Shown: positions 9,601-17,216, counted from the stretch's first letter. The stretch: 64,000 bases of DNA from Parapedobacter sp042666505 (GCF_042666505.1 NZ_JBHTDN010000002.1:815742-879741), one strand, 5' to 3'. Notes: generated by a model not told the origin, from the letters alone. Numbers and translations: made by a program.

Positions 9601-10572
9601 CGTCAATTGCGTATCGTCAACTTCCATGTGCGCGACAACCGTAGGAATCACAACCCAAGAAAACGACTCCGTTCCCGAACAACCACTTGCATCCGTCACC
9701 GTGACTTCCACATCAAACGTTCCGCTCTCCGTTGGCGTCCCCGAGATCGTACCGTTTGGCGATAAGGTCACCCCATCGGGTAATCCGCCATCGGTAATGG
9801 TGTATGCATGCGTTTCTAAGGCGCCCGTTTGTGTCAGTATGGCGTGGTACGATTGTCCGAGTGCCCCATCGGGCAAGGTGCCACCAACCGTGATTGCCGG
9901 ACAGTCATACGGCGTGTAGACCACCTCATCCAAACCAATGTACTCCGAATTAATTCCCACAGGCCCTCCGTCGGTCACAAAATACCGGAACGCCATCCGA
10001 CCCGACGTTGGTTCGGAAAGGCCCGTCACCGTAACGGTGTATTGCGTCCAGGTTTTCGGATACACATGGTGTGCCAGGGCCGGATTGATACTCAGCAGCA
10101 ATGTAGTAAAATCGCCTACACCGGCAGCGGTTGTGCCTACAGCCGTGCTGGCGCCATTTGTACTCAACCGCACTTCCAATCGGTCTACCCGGTCGAGCTC
10201 AAATTGCGGTGTCCTTGCGCGTGTGTAAAACGTAATGACATCTCCGTTTCGAAACTCCCTATTTGGCGATATCAGCCAGTTGCTGATGGTGGCCGCCCCA
10301 CCGCGGGCGCTTCCCTTTCCTACCCCAATATACGCCCCAGGGCTTCCGTTATAAGCGCTAAAAAGCCCCGCATTACCCTGAGCCCAGCTTTCCGTTCCAA
10401 GCAACTCACTATTGTTTTGCATCGACCATCCGTCGGCATTTAGTGTGCTCACATTATCAAAACTTTGCGAAAACCCGGTATTCAGGTCTGATTGTGCCAT
10501 AACATGGCATGTAGTAGTACATAGCAAGATGACCATCAAGCCATGCCCTAGGCGGGGTAGACGATTATTCAT
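3658..10572 (-). CDS. Giant T9SS-secreted multi-domain Ig/MBG-repeat surface protein
   Basis: A 2304-aa secreted protein. Domains in order: signal peptide (1-27); a jellyroll choice-of-anchor domain (about 30-220; WSMQNNSE, SNWLISPN); a putative Ig domain (about 225-310; GLPDGVTLSPNGTISGTP); three or so bacterial Ig-like domains with FSEAV...DFTVENGTL; several cadherin-like blocks ending in SINDNGNTGTGG; six MBG-type repeats of 71 residues (about 1600-2045; SFVYDG, LPEGTSVSY, TATISG); Ig-like domains; and a T9SS type B (gliding motility-associated) C-terminal domain (about 2215-2304; VSPNGDGINEF, NRNGSVVWE, LPAGTYFYIVE). Such proteins are exported by the type IX system and function in adhesion or as extracellular matrix. 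It pairs with the downstream PorP/SprF gene. No enzymatic domain is seen. Confidence 0.9.
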   Translation of the reverse strand: MNNRLPRLGHGLMVILLCTTTCHVMAQSDLNTGFSQSFDNVSTLNADGWSMQNNSELLGTESWAQGNAGLFSAYNGSPGAYIGVGKGSARGGAATISNWLISPNREFRNGDVITFYTRARTPQFELDRVDRLEVRLSTNGASTAVGTTAAGVGDFTTLLLSINPALAHHVYPKTWTQYTVTVTGLSEPTSGRMAFRYFVTDGGPVGINSEYIGLDEVVYTPYDCPAITVGGTLPDGALGQSYHAILTQTGALETHAYTITDGGLPDGVTLSPNGTISGTPTESGTFDVEVTVTDASGCSGTESFSWVVIPTVVAHMEVDDTQLTVGETATLTVMFSEAVFGLEITDFTVENGTLSELTTEDGGITWTATLTPTPDREATANSITLDHTGFVNDAGVPGIGSSESNDYAIDTASPTASIAINDWRNSYQNIIVNFNKTAAVTIAFSEAVSGLTVGDFTVGSGTLSDLSSSDEGLTWTATLTPAADTENRTNVIVLNNTGVYDAKGNPGAGITQSPIYIVDTVVPELLSVEMEHSTFNVATNVSWVIFRFSEPIVSFDQTNITFENGTLGDWEGREVASVYAARFRPTAGVEQAINAITVEDVTFWDYGDNLGSGTVVPLAYVIDNVMPIVTSVGVPEDGLYEEGDELTFTVGMREPVNVDSDAGPVALELIVGTANRTASYRSGSGTSTLVFAYTVQAGDIDMDGIEVGDLDAADGALIADLAGNPLQSESVNNVGNTEAIRVRAAHVPVITISSGMATFTEAGSGASVPIIVDEALVVSHPGNATLASAVVQITNNFMPEEDLLAFSNNGSTMGNITSSYDAAAGVLTLTSAGASATLAEWQEALRAITYTNTSDMPGTQLRSIEFVVSEGAVGSEPVSRNVAVVSVNDAPVMSVPGSIAVIENGTVSLTGISFADADAGSGMVTATYAVPIGSLSATSGDGISVGGTSSVLTLTGTIAGINNFMALGALAYTPALNASGSTALTVSINDNGNTGTGGAFQDFRTVVLQVTAVNHAPVITAPASIAVDEDVSTRLTGISFADVDADGGDVTAAFSVESGTLSAASGSGVAVSGSGTGTLSLNGKIADINAFMAAGGVSFTTAMNATSAVTLTVNINDNGNTGTGGALEDTATITLSITAVNDAPVNTVPAGQTVDQDGVLVVSPGNGNAISVSDVDAGGGIIRGTLTAVNGLITLGSTTGLVFISGSGVGDGTMIFEGSIADINTALNGLTFAPTSGYNGAASLEVVTDDLGLTGSGGPQMDRDVIAITVSPIHPVITAVNATSANGLYKIGDDITLTVSFDQAVTVAGLGTLPSLLLETGSADREAAYISGSGSNTLAFEYTVQAGDVSADLDYQSTAALMRNGATIQSASGQDAVLTLPAVGGAHSIGGQHSLVIDGVAPTVTSVDVPANGYYREGDALTVTVRMDDDVLVNTGSDSPYLALTIGTATVQAIYTGGSGGDALTFSYTVQAADLDLNGIVLGGTINPNGGAIRDDAGNNALLALMGVPPTDQVFVYSVKPSVTLSTEATSPVNEPFTVTATFSEPVAGFTISDITVSNGTLSDLQTIDNSSYTFLVTPTVHGGVQLSIAADAAVNIANNGNDASDMVSIQFNGIITGIALRDGSFVYDGTAKSLAITGSLPEGTSVSYTRNSRTDVGSQEVTATISGSNYEDLVLTAELTVTEATITGITLEGGSFVYDGTSHSLAITGSLPEGTSVSYTDNGRTDVGTQQVTATISGGNYETLVLTAELMVTEATITGITLEGGSFVYDGTAHSLAITGTLPEGTSVSYTGNSRTDVGTQEVTATISGDNYDTLVLTAELTVTEATITGITLPDGSFVYDGTAKSLAITGSLPEGTSVSYTGNSRTDVGSQVVTATISGDNYETLVLTAELAVTKATITGITLEGGSFVYDGAAKSLAITGSLPEGTSVSYTGNSRTDVGSQVVTATISGDNYETLVLTAELAVTKATITGITLEGGSFVYDGAAKSLAITDTLPEGTSVSYTGNGRTDVGSQEVTATISGDNYETLVLTATLAITPAERTLAFPALPEKTYGDADFDGGASASSGEAVSYTSSNAAVAEIAANGQIRIMGAGETTISATVPENGNYTGRPEISRTLVVNKATQSINFDAPAEVNRDEGTVQLDVSATSGLPISLTLDDEQVATLEGSTLHIHRLGTVTITATQSGDGNHEAAEPVTVMVRVVDPASDFAVRVHQAVSPNGDGINEFLMIEGIRDYPDNRVSIINRNGSVVWEASGYDNDRVAFRGVGTGQQLLPAGTYFYIVEIGTGSSTEYRKGYFVLRY
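4438..5730. repeat. 213-bp in-frame tandem repeats (six copies) encoding MBG domains
   Basis: The 10-mer AATGCCGGTG recurs at 4651, 4864, 5077, 5290, 5503 and 5716, spaced exactly 213 bp, giving 71-residue protein repeats. Two units (around 4651-5076) are almost identical at the DNA level, including silent positions, which suggests recent duplication or gene conversion. The unit is a multiple of three, so copy number can change without breaking the reading frame. Confidence 0.9.
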
Positions 10573-10629
10573 TGTAACTGGTAAATGTTAACGTAGGTAT
10601 AACGCTTCTTTGATCAACAAAGGCGCTCT

Positions 10630-11064
10630 TTAGTTGGCTACCGGCACGAGTCCGTACTGCAACATGATTTGTTTCATGCGAGCCATATCCGGCGGGCCTC
10701 CGGCATTCAGCACCTGGAGGAGGTCTTTGAAATAATGTGCGGTGAATACACCCGGGTTGGCATATGCCAGCATTTCTGCCGGTTCGCTCGTATCGTTGTG
10801 AAAACTATGCACCCTGCCTCTTTTTATAAAACAACAATCACCTGGATTTAAGCGCAGGGTTTCGTCGTCTACGGTCAGCGTGAGCGATCCCTTCAATCCG
10901 TATAGCGTTTCATCAAAATTCTCATGGTAGTGTGCCGCAGGGACTTTCGCGTTCGGATGCACCACCACTTTAAAAAGCGTAAACTGAGCGTTAGTATCTC
11001 CTGCATCGAGGCAGAAATGAATTTCTACCCCGTTTCCCAATTCAATAATTTCCGAAGGTTTCAT
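10630..11064 (-). CDS. Cupin-domain protein
   Basis: A 144-aa single-domain cupin. The metal-binding motif 1 is visible as AHYHENFDETLYGLKGSLTL (His, His, Glu spacing) and motif 2 as LNPGDCCFIKRGRVHSFHN. This group of cupins often binds a metal ion; the substrate is unknown. I chose ATG 11064 because longer starts run into the end of the upstream crp-like gene. It lies 71 nt downstream of that gene on the same strand, so it may be a target or operon partner. Confidence 0.8.
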   Translation of the reverse strand: MKPSEIIELGNGVEIHFCLDAGDTNAQFTLFKVVVHPNAKVPAAHYHENFDETLYGLKGSLTLTVDDETLRLNPGDCCFIKRGRVHSFHNDTSEPAEMLAYANPGVFTAHYFKDLLQVLNAGGPPDMARMKQIMLQYGLVPVAN

Positions 11065-11135
11065 CGTGTATCTATTAATTCGCACAAAGAAAAGGCGGAA
11101 TTTCGAATAAAAAGTTGACGCGCGACAAGAAACGA

Positions 11136-11717
11136 CTATAAACGCACATTTCTTTTCCGGATGCGGCTTAATGTTTCGGGTGTTACACCCAGGTAACTGG
11201 CAATGTGGTATTGCGGCAACCGATTTACCCAATGAGCATTCTCTTTCAACATGCGGCGGTATTGTTCATCGGGTGTTTCCGTACCGATATTGCTGATCAT
11301 GCTTTTGAGCCATGCCACGGTACGGCTCCTGTTTTTGATTTGGTAGAGTGCGTAATCGGGAATATTCCGGGTGGCGTATTCCCAGCGTTCCCTGTTGATG
11401 GAGAGCAACATGCAGTTCTCCAGGGCCTGCATGCTTACGATAGAAGGGTAGCTATGGATAAAACTTTCCATCTCGCCGCACCACCAGCCCTCCTCGGCAA
11501 AAAAAATGTTGCGTTCGTAACCATCAGCTGTCGTTTGGTATTGCCTTAGGCAACCTTTCATCACAAAGCAAAGCTCCTTTACGACGGTATCCTGCGTAAA
11601 AAGCAGCTCGCTTTTAGCCAGTGAACGAGCTTCAAAAAGAGATAGCAATTGCTGAAACGACTCATCAGAGAAATCGGTTACTTCTTTTAAGGTTTTAAAC
11701 AGTAAATGCTCCTCCAT
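11136..11717 (-). CDS. Crp/Fnr family transcriptional regulator
   Basis: A 193-aa protein with an N-terminal cyclic-nucleotide-binding beta-roll (about residues 20-115; LFTQDTVVKELCFVMKGCLRQY) and a C-terminal winged helix whose recognition helix is visible as YHIASYLGVTPETLSRIRK. The C-terminal domain is short, as in many Bacteroidota Crp-like proteins. A short inverted repeat CGCTA-N6-TAGCG lies at 11747-11762, 30 bp upstream of the start, and could be an autoregulatory site. Confidence 0.85.
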   Translation of the reverse strand: MEEHLLFKTLKEVTDFSDESFQQLLSLFEARSLAKSELLFTQDTVVKELCFVMKGCLRQYQTTADGYERNIFFAEEGWWCGEMESFIHSYPSIVSMQALENCMLLSINRERWEYATRNIPDYALYQIKNRSRTVAWLKSMISNIGTETPDEQYRRMLKENAHWVNRLPQYHIASYLGVTPETLSRIRKRNVRL

Positions 11718-11809
11718 TAGCGTGTGTGTGGCTGTATTTGTTAAGTCGCTATAAAAGTAGCGATTTTTTCAAAGCAATGGCGTTCGCACCAGTTAACTGC
11801 GTTTGGGGG

Positions 11810-11844
11810 CGCTCCGCTGCGGTCTCCTAAGCCGTGTCTGCAAC
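11810..11844. repeat. Interspersed intergenic repeat, copy 1
   Basis: The core CGGTCTCCTAAGCCGTGTCTG shares its layout with copies at 34670-34696 and 45868-45903 (GTCTC.TA.G then GT.TCTG then AA). It lies between the crp-like gene and the XRE-family gene. It includes a small stem CGG/CCG around TCTCCTAAG. No mobile-element gene is attached. Function unknown. Confidence 0.55.
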
Positions 11845-11866
11845 AGCCTTAAACGGCAAAAATCAC

Positions 11867-12073
11867 CTATCGCCAGTCATCGGCTTCCAATGCGAATATG
11901 TCGTCTACCGTGGTATCGAACACATTAGCGATTTTCAGGGCCAGCACCGTAGACGGCACGAACTTTCCGATTTCGATGGAGTTGATGGTTTGCCTAGAGA
12001 CGTTTACGCGGTCGGCCAGCTCGGCCTGTGTAATGTTGAGTTTGGCGCGTTCTACCTTGATTGTATTTTTCAT
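11867..12073 (-). CDS. Short XRE/Cro-type HTH regulator
   Basis: A 68-aa protein consisting of a single helix-turn-helix: VERAKLNITQAELADRVNVSRQTINSIEIGKFVPS, then a helix ending DTTVDDIFALEADDW. This is the compact Cro/YgzD-like type. It lies 9 nt downstream of a small membrane-protein gene on the same strand, a frequent pairing of a membrane protein with a tiny XRE regulator; both are probably expressed from the promoter at 12468-12499. Confidence 0.85.
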   Translation of the reverse strand: MKNTIKVERAKLNITQAELADRVNVSRQTINSIEIGKFVPSTVLALKIANVFDTTVDDIFALEADDWR

Positions 12074-12082
12074 CGCTATGCG

Positions 12083-12445
12083 CTACGCGGTATACAACCG
12101 GATGTTGTAGATGATAATGGCCAATGCAAATACCAGGATCAGGAAATGATTGATGGCTACCAGTTCGATGCCTATCGCCCCAGCATCATATAGGTAAGAA
12201 CTTAGCAATTTGACCGTATACGCGATGATCAGCGCCAGCTGCGTGGACGACGCCTTTAGCCACGCAGACCGCTCGTCTTCCCGCGCCTCATGGCTAATGA
12301 AAAGCACAAACAAACCGGCAAGCAACAACATTTCCGAACCGGGTGAGCGGTTGTCTAGCATTACTTGAATCCCAATCAATACCGCTGCGATACCAAATAA
12401 CTTAACAGCGCCCTTTACGATGGTTTTGCTTTTTTGTGTAGCCAT
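12083..12445 (-). CDS. Small membrane protein paired with XRE regulator
   Basis: A 120-aa protein with four hydrophobic segments (about residues 10-28, 37-50, 65-82, 93-115). I set the start at ATG 12445 because a good promoter (TTTG-N20-TACCTTTG, minus strand) lies just upstream at 12468-12499 and would fall inside a longer reading frame. The family is not recognised by name. The adjacent tiny XRE gene suggests a two-gene unit. Confidence 0.7.
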   Translation of the reverse strand: MATQKSKTIVKGAVKLFGIAAVLIGIQVMLDNRSPGSEMLLLAGLFVLFISHEAREDERSAWLKASSTQLALIIAYTVKLLSSYLYDAGAIGIELVAINHFLILVFALAIIIYNIRLYTA

Positions 12446-12467
12446 TCCCTGGTTAAGTTTACTTATA

Positions 12468-12499
12468 CAAAGGTAAAACATATTATTCAAAAAGACAAA
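12468..12499 (-). promoter_or_regulatory. Bacteroidota-type promoter for the membrane protein/XRE pair
   Basis: On the minus strand, TTTG (12499-12496), a 20-nt spacer, then TACCTTTG (12475-12468) match the -33 TTTG and -7 TAnnTTTG consensus. The -7 element ends 22 bp before the ATG at 12445. Confidence 0.6.
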
Positions 12500-12555
12500 C
12501 AAACTTTACATTCTTCTAACGAGAGCAAAATGACCGATTTTCTTATGTTTGTAGC

Positions 12556-13452
12556 ATGCACCAACGAGAATCCCTAAGACGGTTCCTTGCATTGCACGGC
12601 CGGGAGCCCTCGCCTGTCGAACAGTTCGATGTCTATGAGCGGGGCGGCTTTTCCTGCGCTGCAACCTCCCTCATGAGCAATCGCCGGGATTTTTATAAGA
12701 TATCGCTGATTGTGAATGGGGCGGGTATCTTTACCATGGCCGATCGTGCCATCGACATCAACGGCAATGCCCTGCTTTTCATGAATCCCATGGTACCCTA
12801 TGCCTGGAATCCCACTACCGAGGAACAGACCGGCTATTTCTGCCTTTTTACCGAACCCTTTGTAGACACCTCCTTCGCCAACGGTAAGCTCGCGCATTCG
12901 CCCCTATTCCGGGTAGGCGGCGACTTTGTTTTCTTTCCCGATGAGCCTACCATGCAGTTTCTAACTACGCTTTTTGAGCGAATGCATGTCGAAAAGGCAT
13001 CCGCTTATGCAGGCAAATATGAAGTCCTTCGCAACTATGTGCAGCTTATTATGCACGAGGCACTGAAATTGAATCCTGCGGATGGATTTTACAAACCTGC
13101 TAATACCCACGAACGCATTTTTGCCCTTTTCATTGACCTGCTTGAAAGGCAATTTCCCATAGATGCGCCCGGCCAGGTGGTTCAGCTCCGTACCGCCAAC
13201 GAGTATGCCCGGCAATTGAATGTGCATACCAATCACCTCAACCGATTGCTGCGGGAGCGGACGGGCCGTACCACCAGCGCGTGGATTGCCGAGCGGATCG
13301 TTAAGGAGGCCAAGGCGCTGCTCCGAAACAGCGATTGGGACGTTGCCGAAATTGGCTACACGCTCGGGTTTGAACACGCTTCCAATTTCAATAGCTTCTT
13401 CAAGAAGCATACAGGTCAACCCCCCAGCCAATACCGGAAGTTGCCTGTTTGA
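12556..13452 (+). CDS. AraC family transcriptional regulator
   Basis: A 298-aa protein with an N-terminal cupin-like sensory domain (about residues 30-160; NGNALLFMNPMVPYAWNP) and a C-terminal AraC double HTH (about 200-298; LNVHTNHLNRLLRERTG, then DVAEIGYTLGFEHASNFNSFFKKHTGQPPSQYR). An exact -7 element TATGTTTG lies at 12544-12551, only 4 nt before the ATG, which would give a nearly leaderless message; otherwise the promoter is elsewhere. It is followed by the acetolactate decarboxylase gene on the same strand, a possible target. Confidence 0.9.
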   Translation: MHQRESLRRFLALHGREPSPVEQFDVYERGGFSCAATSLMSNRRDFYKISLIVNGAGIFTMADRAIDINGNALLFMNPMVPYAWNPTTEEQTGYFCLFTEPFVDTSFANGKLAHSPLFRVGGDFVFFPDEPTMQFLTTLFERMHVEKASAYAGKYEVLRNYVQLIMHEALKLNPADGFYKPANTHERIFALFIDLLERQFPIDAPGQVVQLRTANEYARQLNVHTNHLNRLLRERTGRTTSAWIAERIVKEAKALLRNSDWDVAEIGYTLGFEHASNFNSFFKKHTGQPPSQYRKLPV

Positions 13453-13544
13453 TTGCCATAACCATCTATTTGAAATGCATACTCGCAAATCGAGGCTTCG
13501 GAGTAATTTTGCACCGAGATAACACCGTATCCAACACAGCGAAC

Positions 13545-14339
13545 ATGAAGAAAACAGCAGCGCCCATTGTATTACTAGCCATCCTCGTATGCGCGGTTTC
13601 CTGCGCCGACCGAGCCCCGGCGAAGAAAATTACCGATTTCGTTTACCAATATTCCATCATGGATGCATTACTGGCCGGCGTATACGACGGCAACATGACG
13701 TTTGGTGAGCTCAAAAAGCATGGTGATTTTGGTTTGGGCGGGTTCAACACGCTGGATGGCGAATTGATTATGAACCATAACGAAGTGTATAAAATGCGGT
13801 ATGATGGAAGTATCCACGCTATACCCGATGCAGACCGTACCGGCATTGCATTTGTCAAGTTTTTCAGGCCAGACTCGACGTTTGCTGTCCACGCGAAGGG
13901 CCTGACCTATGACATGTTGAAGGATAGCATTTCCAAGCGGATCGCCCGTAATTCCATCTATGCCATACGCATTACCGGGAAGCTAAAGGCCATTCAGGCG
14001 CGGGCACCCCATCCGGCAACCAAGCCCTACCCGCCCCTCGCGGAATACTTGGCAACCGGCGGTCAGTACAATTTTGATTTTGAGAACGTGTCTGGAACAC
14101 TCGTCGGGTTTTACATGCCCGATTACATGGAAAAAACGAATATCCCGGGCTTTCATACCCATTTCATCACCGATGATCGAAAGCAGGGCGGGCATATTTT
14201 CGACTTTGTGACCGATGAGCCGTTAACCGTAGAAGTTGACCAGGCGGAGGGCATTATCATAGCGGAAAATACCCACCCAGACTGGCAAAAGTTAAACCTG
14301 AAGGAAAACCGCCAGAGCGAGCTGCATCGGGTTGAATAA
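13545..14339 (+). CDS. budA: Acetolactate decarboxylase, predicted lipoprotein
   Basis: A 264-aa protein matching alpha-acetolactate decarboxylase (EC 4.1.1.5), which converts acetolactate to acetoin. Seen: FGLGGFNTLDGELIMNHNEVYKM near the N-terminus, and the zinc-binding region GFHTHFITDDRKQGGHIFDF with three histidines. The N-terminus (MKKTAAPIVLLAILVCAVSC) ends in a lipobox-like AVSC, so the enzyme is probably exported and lipid-anchored, unlike the usual cytosolic or plain secreted enzyme. No acetolactate synthase gene is nearby; the AraC gene lies just upstream. ATG 13545 was chosen for the signal peptide. Confidence 0.88.
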   Translation: MKKTAAPIVLLAILVCAVSCADRAPAKKITDFVYQYSIMDALLAGVYDGNMTFGELKKHGDFGLGGFNTLDGELIMNHNEVYKMRYDGSIHAIPDADRTGIAFVKFFRPDSTFAVHAKGLTYDMLKDSISKRIARNSIYAIRITGKLKAIQARAPHPATKPYPPLAEYLATGGQYNFDFENVSGTLVGFYMPDYMEKTNIPGFHTHFITDDRKQGGHIFDFVTDEPLTVEVDQAEGIIIAENTHPDWQKLNLKENRQSELHRVE

Positions 14340-14343
14340 TTAC

Positions 14344-14460
14344 TTATGATGCACCGCGCTGCGCGTTGCTATGCTTCACGATTCCTTCAATGATCGTGGC
14401 CCAGTCGGCCTTATGCAATTCGAAGGTGCGAACAATATTAATCAGGCGCCCGTTGGTACG
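14344..14460 (-). pseudogene. C-terminal fragment of an alpha/beta hydrolase gene
   Basis: The minus strand encodes ELHKADWATIIEGIVKH followed by a short tail and stop. This closely matches the C-terminus of the intact alpha/beta hydrolase at 29986-30897 (ELHRADWAMIIEGIVKH). Only about 35 codons remain and the rest of the gene is absent, so it is a decayed duplicate or recombination scar at the 3' end of the phosphoesterase locus. Confidence 0.75.
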
Positions 14461-14461
14461 A

Positions 14462-15922
14462 TTAATCGATCATCACCTGTGTTTTTGCATTTTGCCGAAT
14501 ATTAACCTTAACCAATACAACGGTTTTTTCTCCGTCATCAGTATCATATTGCGCAAGTACATTTCCACCAGTTACCTGGTATCGGCCTTTCTTCATCACG
14601 AAGCGAACTCGACCATCGTAAAAATCATGGGGCAGATCATTAGCGATCCACACCGAATTGGCCGAAGCCGTACCATCGTTCTCCCGTTCATACGAAGCCG
14701 ATACCGTAGGCTTACCGTAGTCGCCCAACATCCGATGCACCGTTATACCATCAGCGTGCATGGCAGGTTGCTCGCTGGTCCAGCCCGAGGCCGTACGCCT
14801 GAAATTGAAGAAAGCCGCACGTTGGAAATCCTGCGCCGATCCCACCGAAAGCACGGTAAACGGTTCGGTTTGCAATACCCGTGTCCGGTGATTGTGCCCT
14901 ACGAGCAGCAAATCACTGGGATATGCCGCAGTGGCAATGTTCGTCCACCCTTCCAATCCGTCATAAAAATGGGAAACAAGCAACCGGTATTTGACCGTCG
15001 GATCATTCCAAGACCGGGCGTAGTCCGCTCTTGCCCAGTCCAGAAACTCATTAGATGTCCATTCCGTATTCAGCACGTACATAGACCCCATTCTAAAAGA
15101 AAAGGCACGTTGGCCAACCTGTTCGGTATACTGTTTCCGCCAGGCTTTGATGTCTACATAATCGCCCCAACCTAAGTCGTGGTTGCCCGTAGCCAGTACC
15201 GTGGGTACCTCGAAGCCTGCCAATCCTTCCATGAAGCGCGCTACGCGGACCTTGGCCTCTTCCATACCGCACCACTCATCCGCCCGGTTATAAAGCTGCA
15301 TATTGTCCCCGGTTTGGAAAACCAGTCTGGGATTGATCAGGTTAACCACCGGCGCCAGCCAATTCAAGGCCTCTTTTGTGCCGCCAGACCACCGCTCACC
15401 TGCGGTACCACCGGGCTCGCCTGCTGAATCCTGCGTGAGGTGTTGGTCCGATTGGTGAAGAATGTAGAAATCGGCTTCCAGATCGGGTACCACATGTACA
15501 GCCCGCTCCGCTAGGGCCGTCTTGCCCGAAGCATGCGATACGGCAAGCCCCACGAGTTCCGGCGGCACGTCACCCGGCAGCTGGATGGTGAGTACCCACC
15601 CCTTGCTTGTCTGGTGGTGAATAGCGTCCCATTTTGCAGACAGCACCTGGCACGGCCATGTGGCGAAATCGTTTTTTACGGTGGCGCTCCACCCCGATTC
15701 ACGCCAACTGCTATCGGCCATTATTTCAATCAGCATGCTATCCCCCGCCTGTACAAAAGCAGGGTTATGAGCCCGGGGCGTCCATATCGAAAACGATTCG
15801 TGCGCCACCGGATGCGACCCGTCCATTCGGTTAGGTATCGTGGGCGATGCAGTGGCTAACACAGTCACTTGCAGAAACGGGAGCGCGATCGACAAGCAAG
15901 CGCGAAATATTAATTTTATCAT
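14462..15922 (-). CDS. Secreted calcineurin-like metallophosphoesterase
   Basis: A 486-aa exported protein (signal peptide ending ...VLATA). After an N-terminal beta-domain (about residues 25-150), the metallophosphoesterase motifs appear in order: SDQH, QTGDN, ATGNHDLGW, LLVSHFYDG, LVGHNHRT. These are the two-metal ligands of the family. A C-terminal beta-domain follows. It probably hydrolyses phosphomono- or diesters in the periplasm or at the cell surface. It is the last gene of the locus, downstream of a second phosphoesterase and two SusC/SusD pairs. ATG 15922 gives the signal peptide. Confidence 0.85.
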   Translation of the reverse strand: MIKLIFRACLSIALPFLQVTVLATASPTIPNRMDGSHPVAHESFSIWTPRAHNPAFVQAGDSMLIEIMADSSWRESGWSATVKNDFATWPCQVLSAKWDAIHHQTSKGWVLTIQLPGDVPPELVGLAVSHASGKTALAERAVHVVPDLEADFYILHQSDQHLTQDSAGEPGGTAGERWSGGTKEALNWLAPVVNLINPRLVFQTGDNMQLYNRADEWCGMEEAKVRVARFMEGLAGFEVPTVLATGNHDLGWGDYVDIKAWRKQYTEQVGQRAFSFRMGSMYVLNTEWTSNEFLDWARADYARSWNDPTVKYRLLVSHFYDGLEGWTNIATAAYPSDLLLVGHNHRTRVLQTEPFTVLSVGSAQDFQRAAFFNFRRTASGWTSEQPAMHADGITVHRMLGDYGKPTVSASYERENDGTASANSVWIANDLPHDFYDGRVRFVMKKGRYQVTGGNVLAQYDTDDGEKTVVLVKVNIRQNAKTQVMID

Positions 15923-16006
15923 AATAGCTGATATTAATTCGTTTGTAAGTCTATTGCCAACAGCTGCAAGCGCTGTTGGAACAATCAGGAATAAAAACAG
16001 TACCAC

Positions 16007-17206
16007 TCACCGCTTTGCGCTGGAATTTATCGTGATATTTTCGATGACTTTACCGTCCTGGTCAATTACCTCGATGTGGAGGTGCTTGCTATCGGCCGTC
16101 GCTTTCACCACGGAGGTGTTTGCATTGATTAAGACAGGGAATCGATGTCCCTCGGGGTCTGGCTGGCGATTGATGTGCCGGTGAAGGTGACCGCTCAGCA
16201 TCAGGTGGGCTCCGGCTTCGTTGAGCAGCGGTACGAATTTTTCTGCAACCTCTACTTCGCCATGCCAGCCGCCAAATGGCGGCATGTGGCAGATCACCAC
16301 TTTGAATGGCGCTTCCGTGTATTCCGGACGTTTCATTGCCGCTTCCAGCCATTCAGCCTGCTGCGTCCTGTATTCATCGAAGGCAACGATACCGCTATAT
16401 TCCATGTCGGCATCCGGTTTATCCTCGCCAGCGTCGAGCACGACAAAACAGATAGGGCCGCGGCGCAACAGGTAATACAACTGGCCGGACTTGGTTGGAA
16501 AATAGTCAGCAAACCTTTCCGCAAACGGCCCCCGTGTTTCGTGGTTACCCCGCGCATAGTACATTGGGTGCGTCGATGCGAACACATGGGTTGCGGTATC
16601 CATGAACGACCCAAATACCTGGCCTTCGCCCAAGAAATGGCTGGCCATATCCCCATTGAAAAACACCAGGTCATTTTCAGCAAATTCAATTTGGCCCAAT
16701 AACTTCTTCATCAATTCGTTATTGCCGTGTATATCATTGATCATCGCAAACGAAATGGTCGTCGCAGCCGGATCTACCGTCGTAAAGCTTAGTGGTTCCT
16801 TTCGGTACACCTGGGTGGCTGCCACGCGCCCATACTCCACCGTTACCCATTCGTGGCTTTTCACCTCCTGCGAAAAAACCCGGTACCGATATGTTGTTCC
16901 CGGCTGGAGCCCTTCCAATCGAACGTGATGAAGCGTATCCTTCACTTTAAAGCCATGGCGTACGGCAAAATATTTCGGCCGCTCCTTCTGATAGAAATGG
17001 CTTCCATCATCTGGAGCCAGTTCCACCCAGCTGATCGCCGTCTTATTGGTCGTCCACAAGATACTCACACTCGTTTCATCCAGTGCTTGCAAATAGGGCT
17101 GGTGGGTAATCTGGAATGGCGCCTGCGCAAGCATCAAAAGCGGCATAATCGCCCCTAGCGACAGCGTTAAAAAAATCCGGAACATGGATACTAATCTTTC
17201 CTTCAT
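16007..17206 (-). CDS. Secreted purple acid phosphatase-like metallophosphoesterase
   Basis: A 399-aa protein with a signal peptide (SLGAIMPLLMLAQA), a fibronectin-like N-terminal domain typical of purple acid phosphatases (SVSILWTTNKTAISWVEL, LQPGTTYRYRVFS) and a catalytic domain with INDIHGN, FFNGDMA, ARGNHETRG, VICHMPPFGGWHG and LSGHLHRH. It likely cleaves phosphate esters outside the cytoplasm. It starts 10 nt after the lipoprotein gene, so it belongs to the same operon. ATG 17206 was preferred because the longer frame overlaps that gene. Confidence 0.88.
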   Translation of the reverse strand: MKERLVSMFRIFLTLSLGAIMPLLMLAQAPFQITHQPYLQALDETSVSILWTTNKTAISWVELAPDDGSHFYQKERPKYFAVRHGFKVKDTLHHVRLEGLQPGTTYRYRVFSQEVKSHEWVTVEYGRVAATQVYRKEPLSFTTVDPAATTISFAMINDIHGNNELMKKLLGQIEFAENDLVFFNGDMASHFLGEGQVFGSFMDTATHVFASTHPMYYARGNHETRGPFAERFADYFPTKSGQLYYLLRRGPICFVVLDAGEDKPDADMEYSGIVAFDEYRTQQAEWLEAAMKRPEYTEAPFKVVICHMPPFGGWHGEVEVAEKFVPLLNEAGAHLMLSGHLHRHINRQPDPEGHRFPVLINANTSVVKATADSKHLHIEVIDQDGKVIENITINSSAKR

Positions 17207-17216
17207 GTCCAATTCG

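Noticed and set aside
4195..9919. Many open frames on the plus strand opposite the giant surface protein (for example 5248-5673, 7586-8116, 9425-9919)
   Set aside because: They mirror the G+C-rich repeats of the real gene, have no start signals or family features, and disappear when the long minus-strand frame with signal peptide and T9SS domain is accepted.
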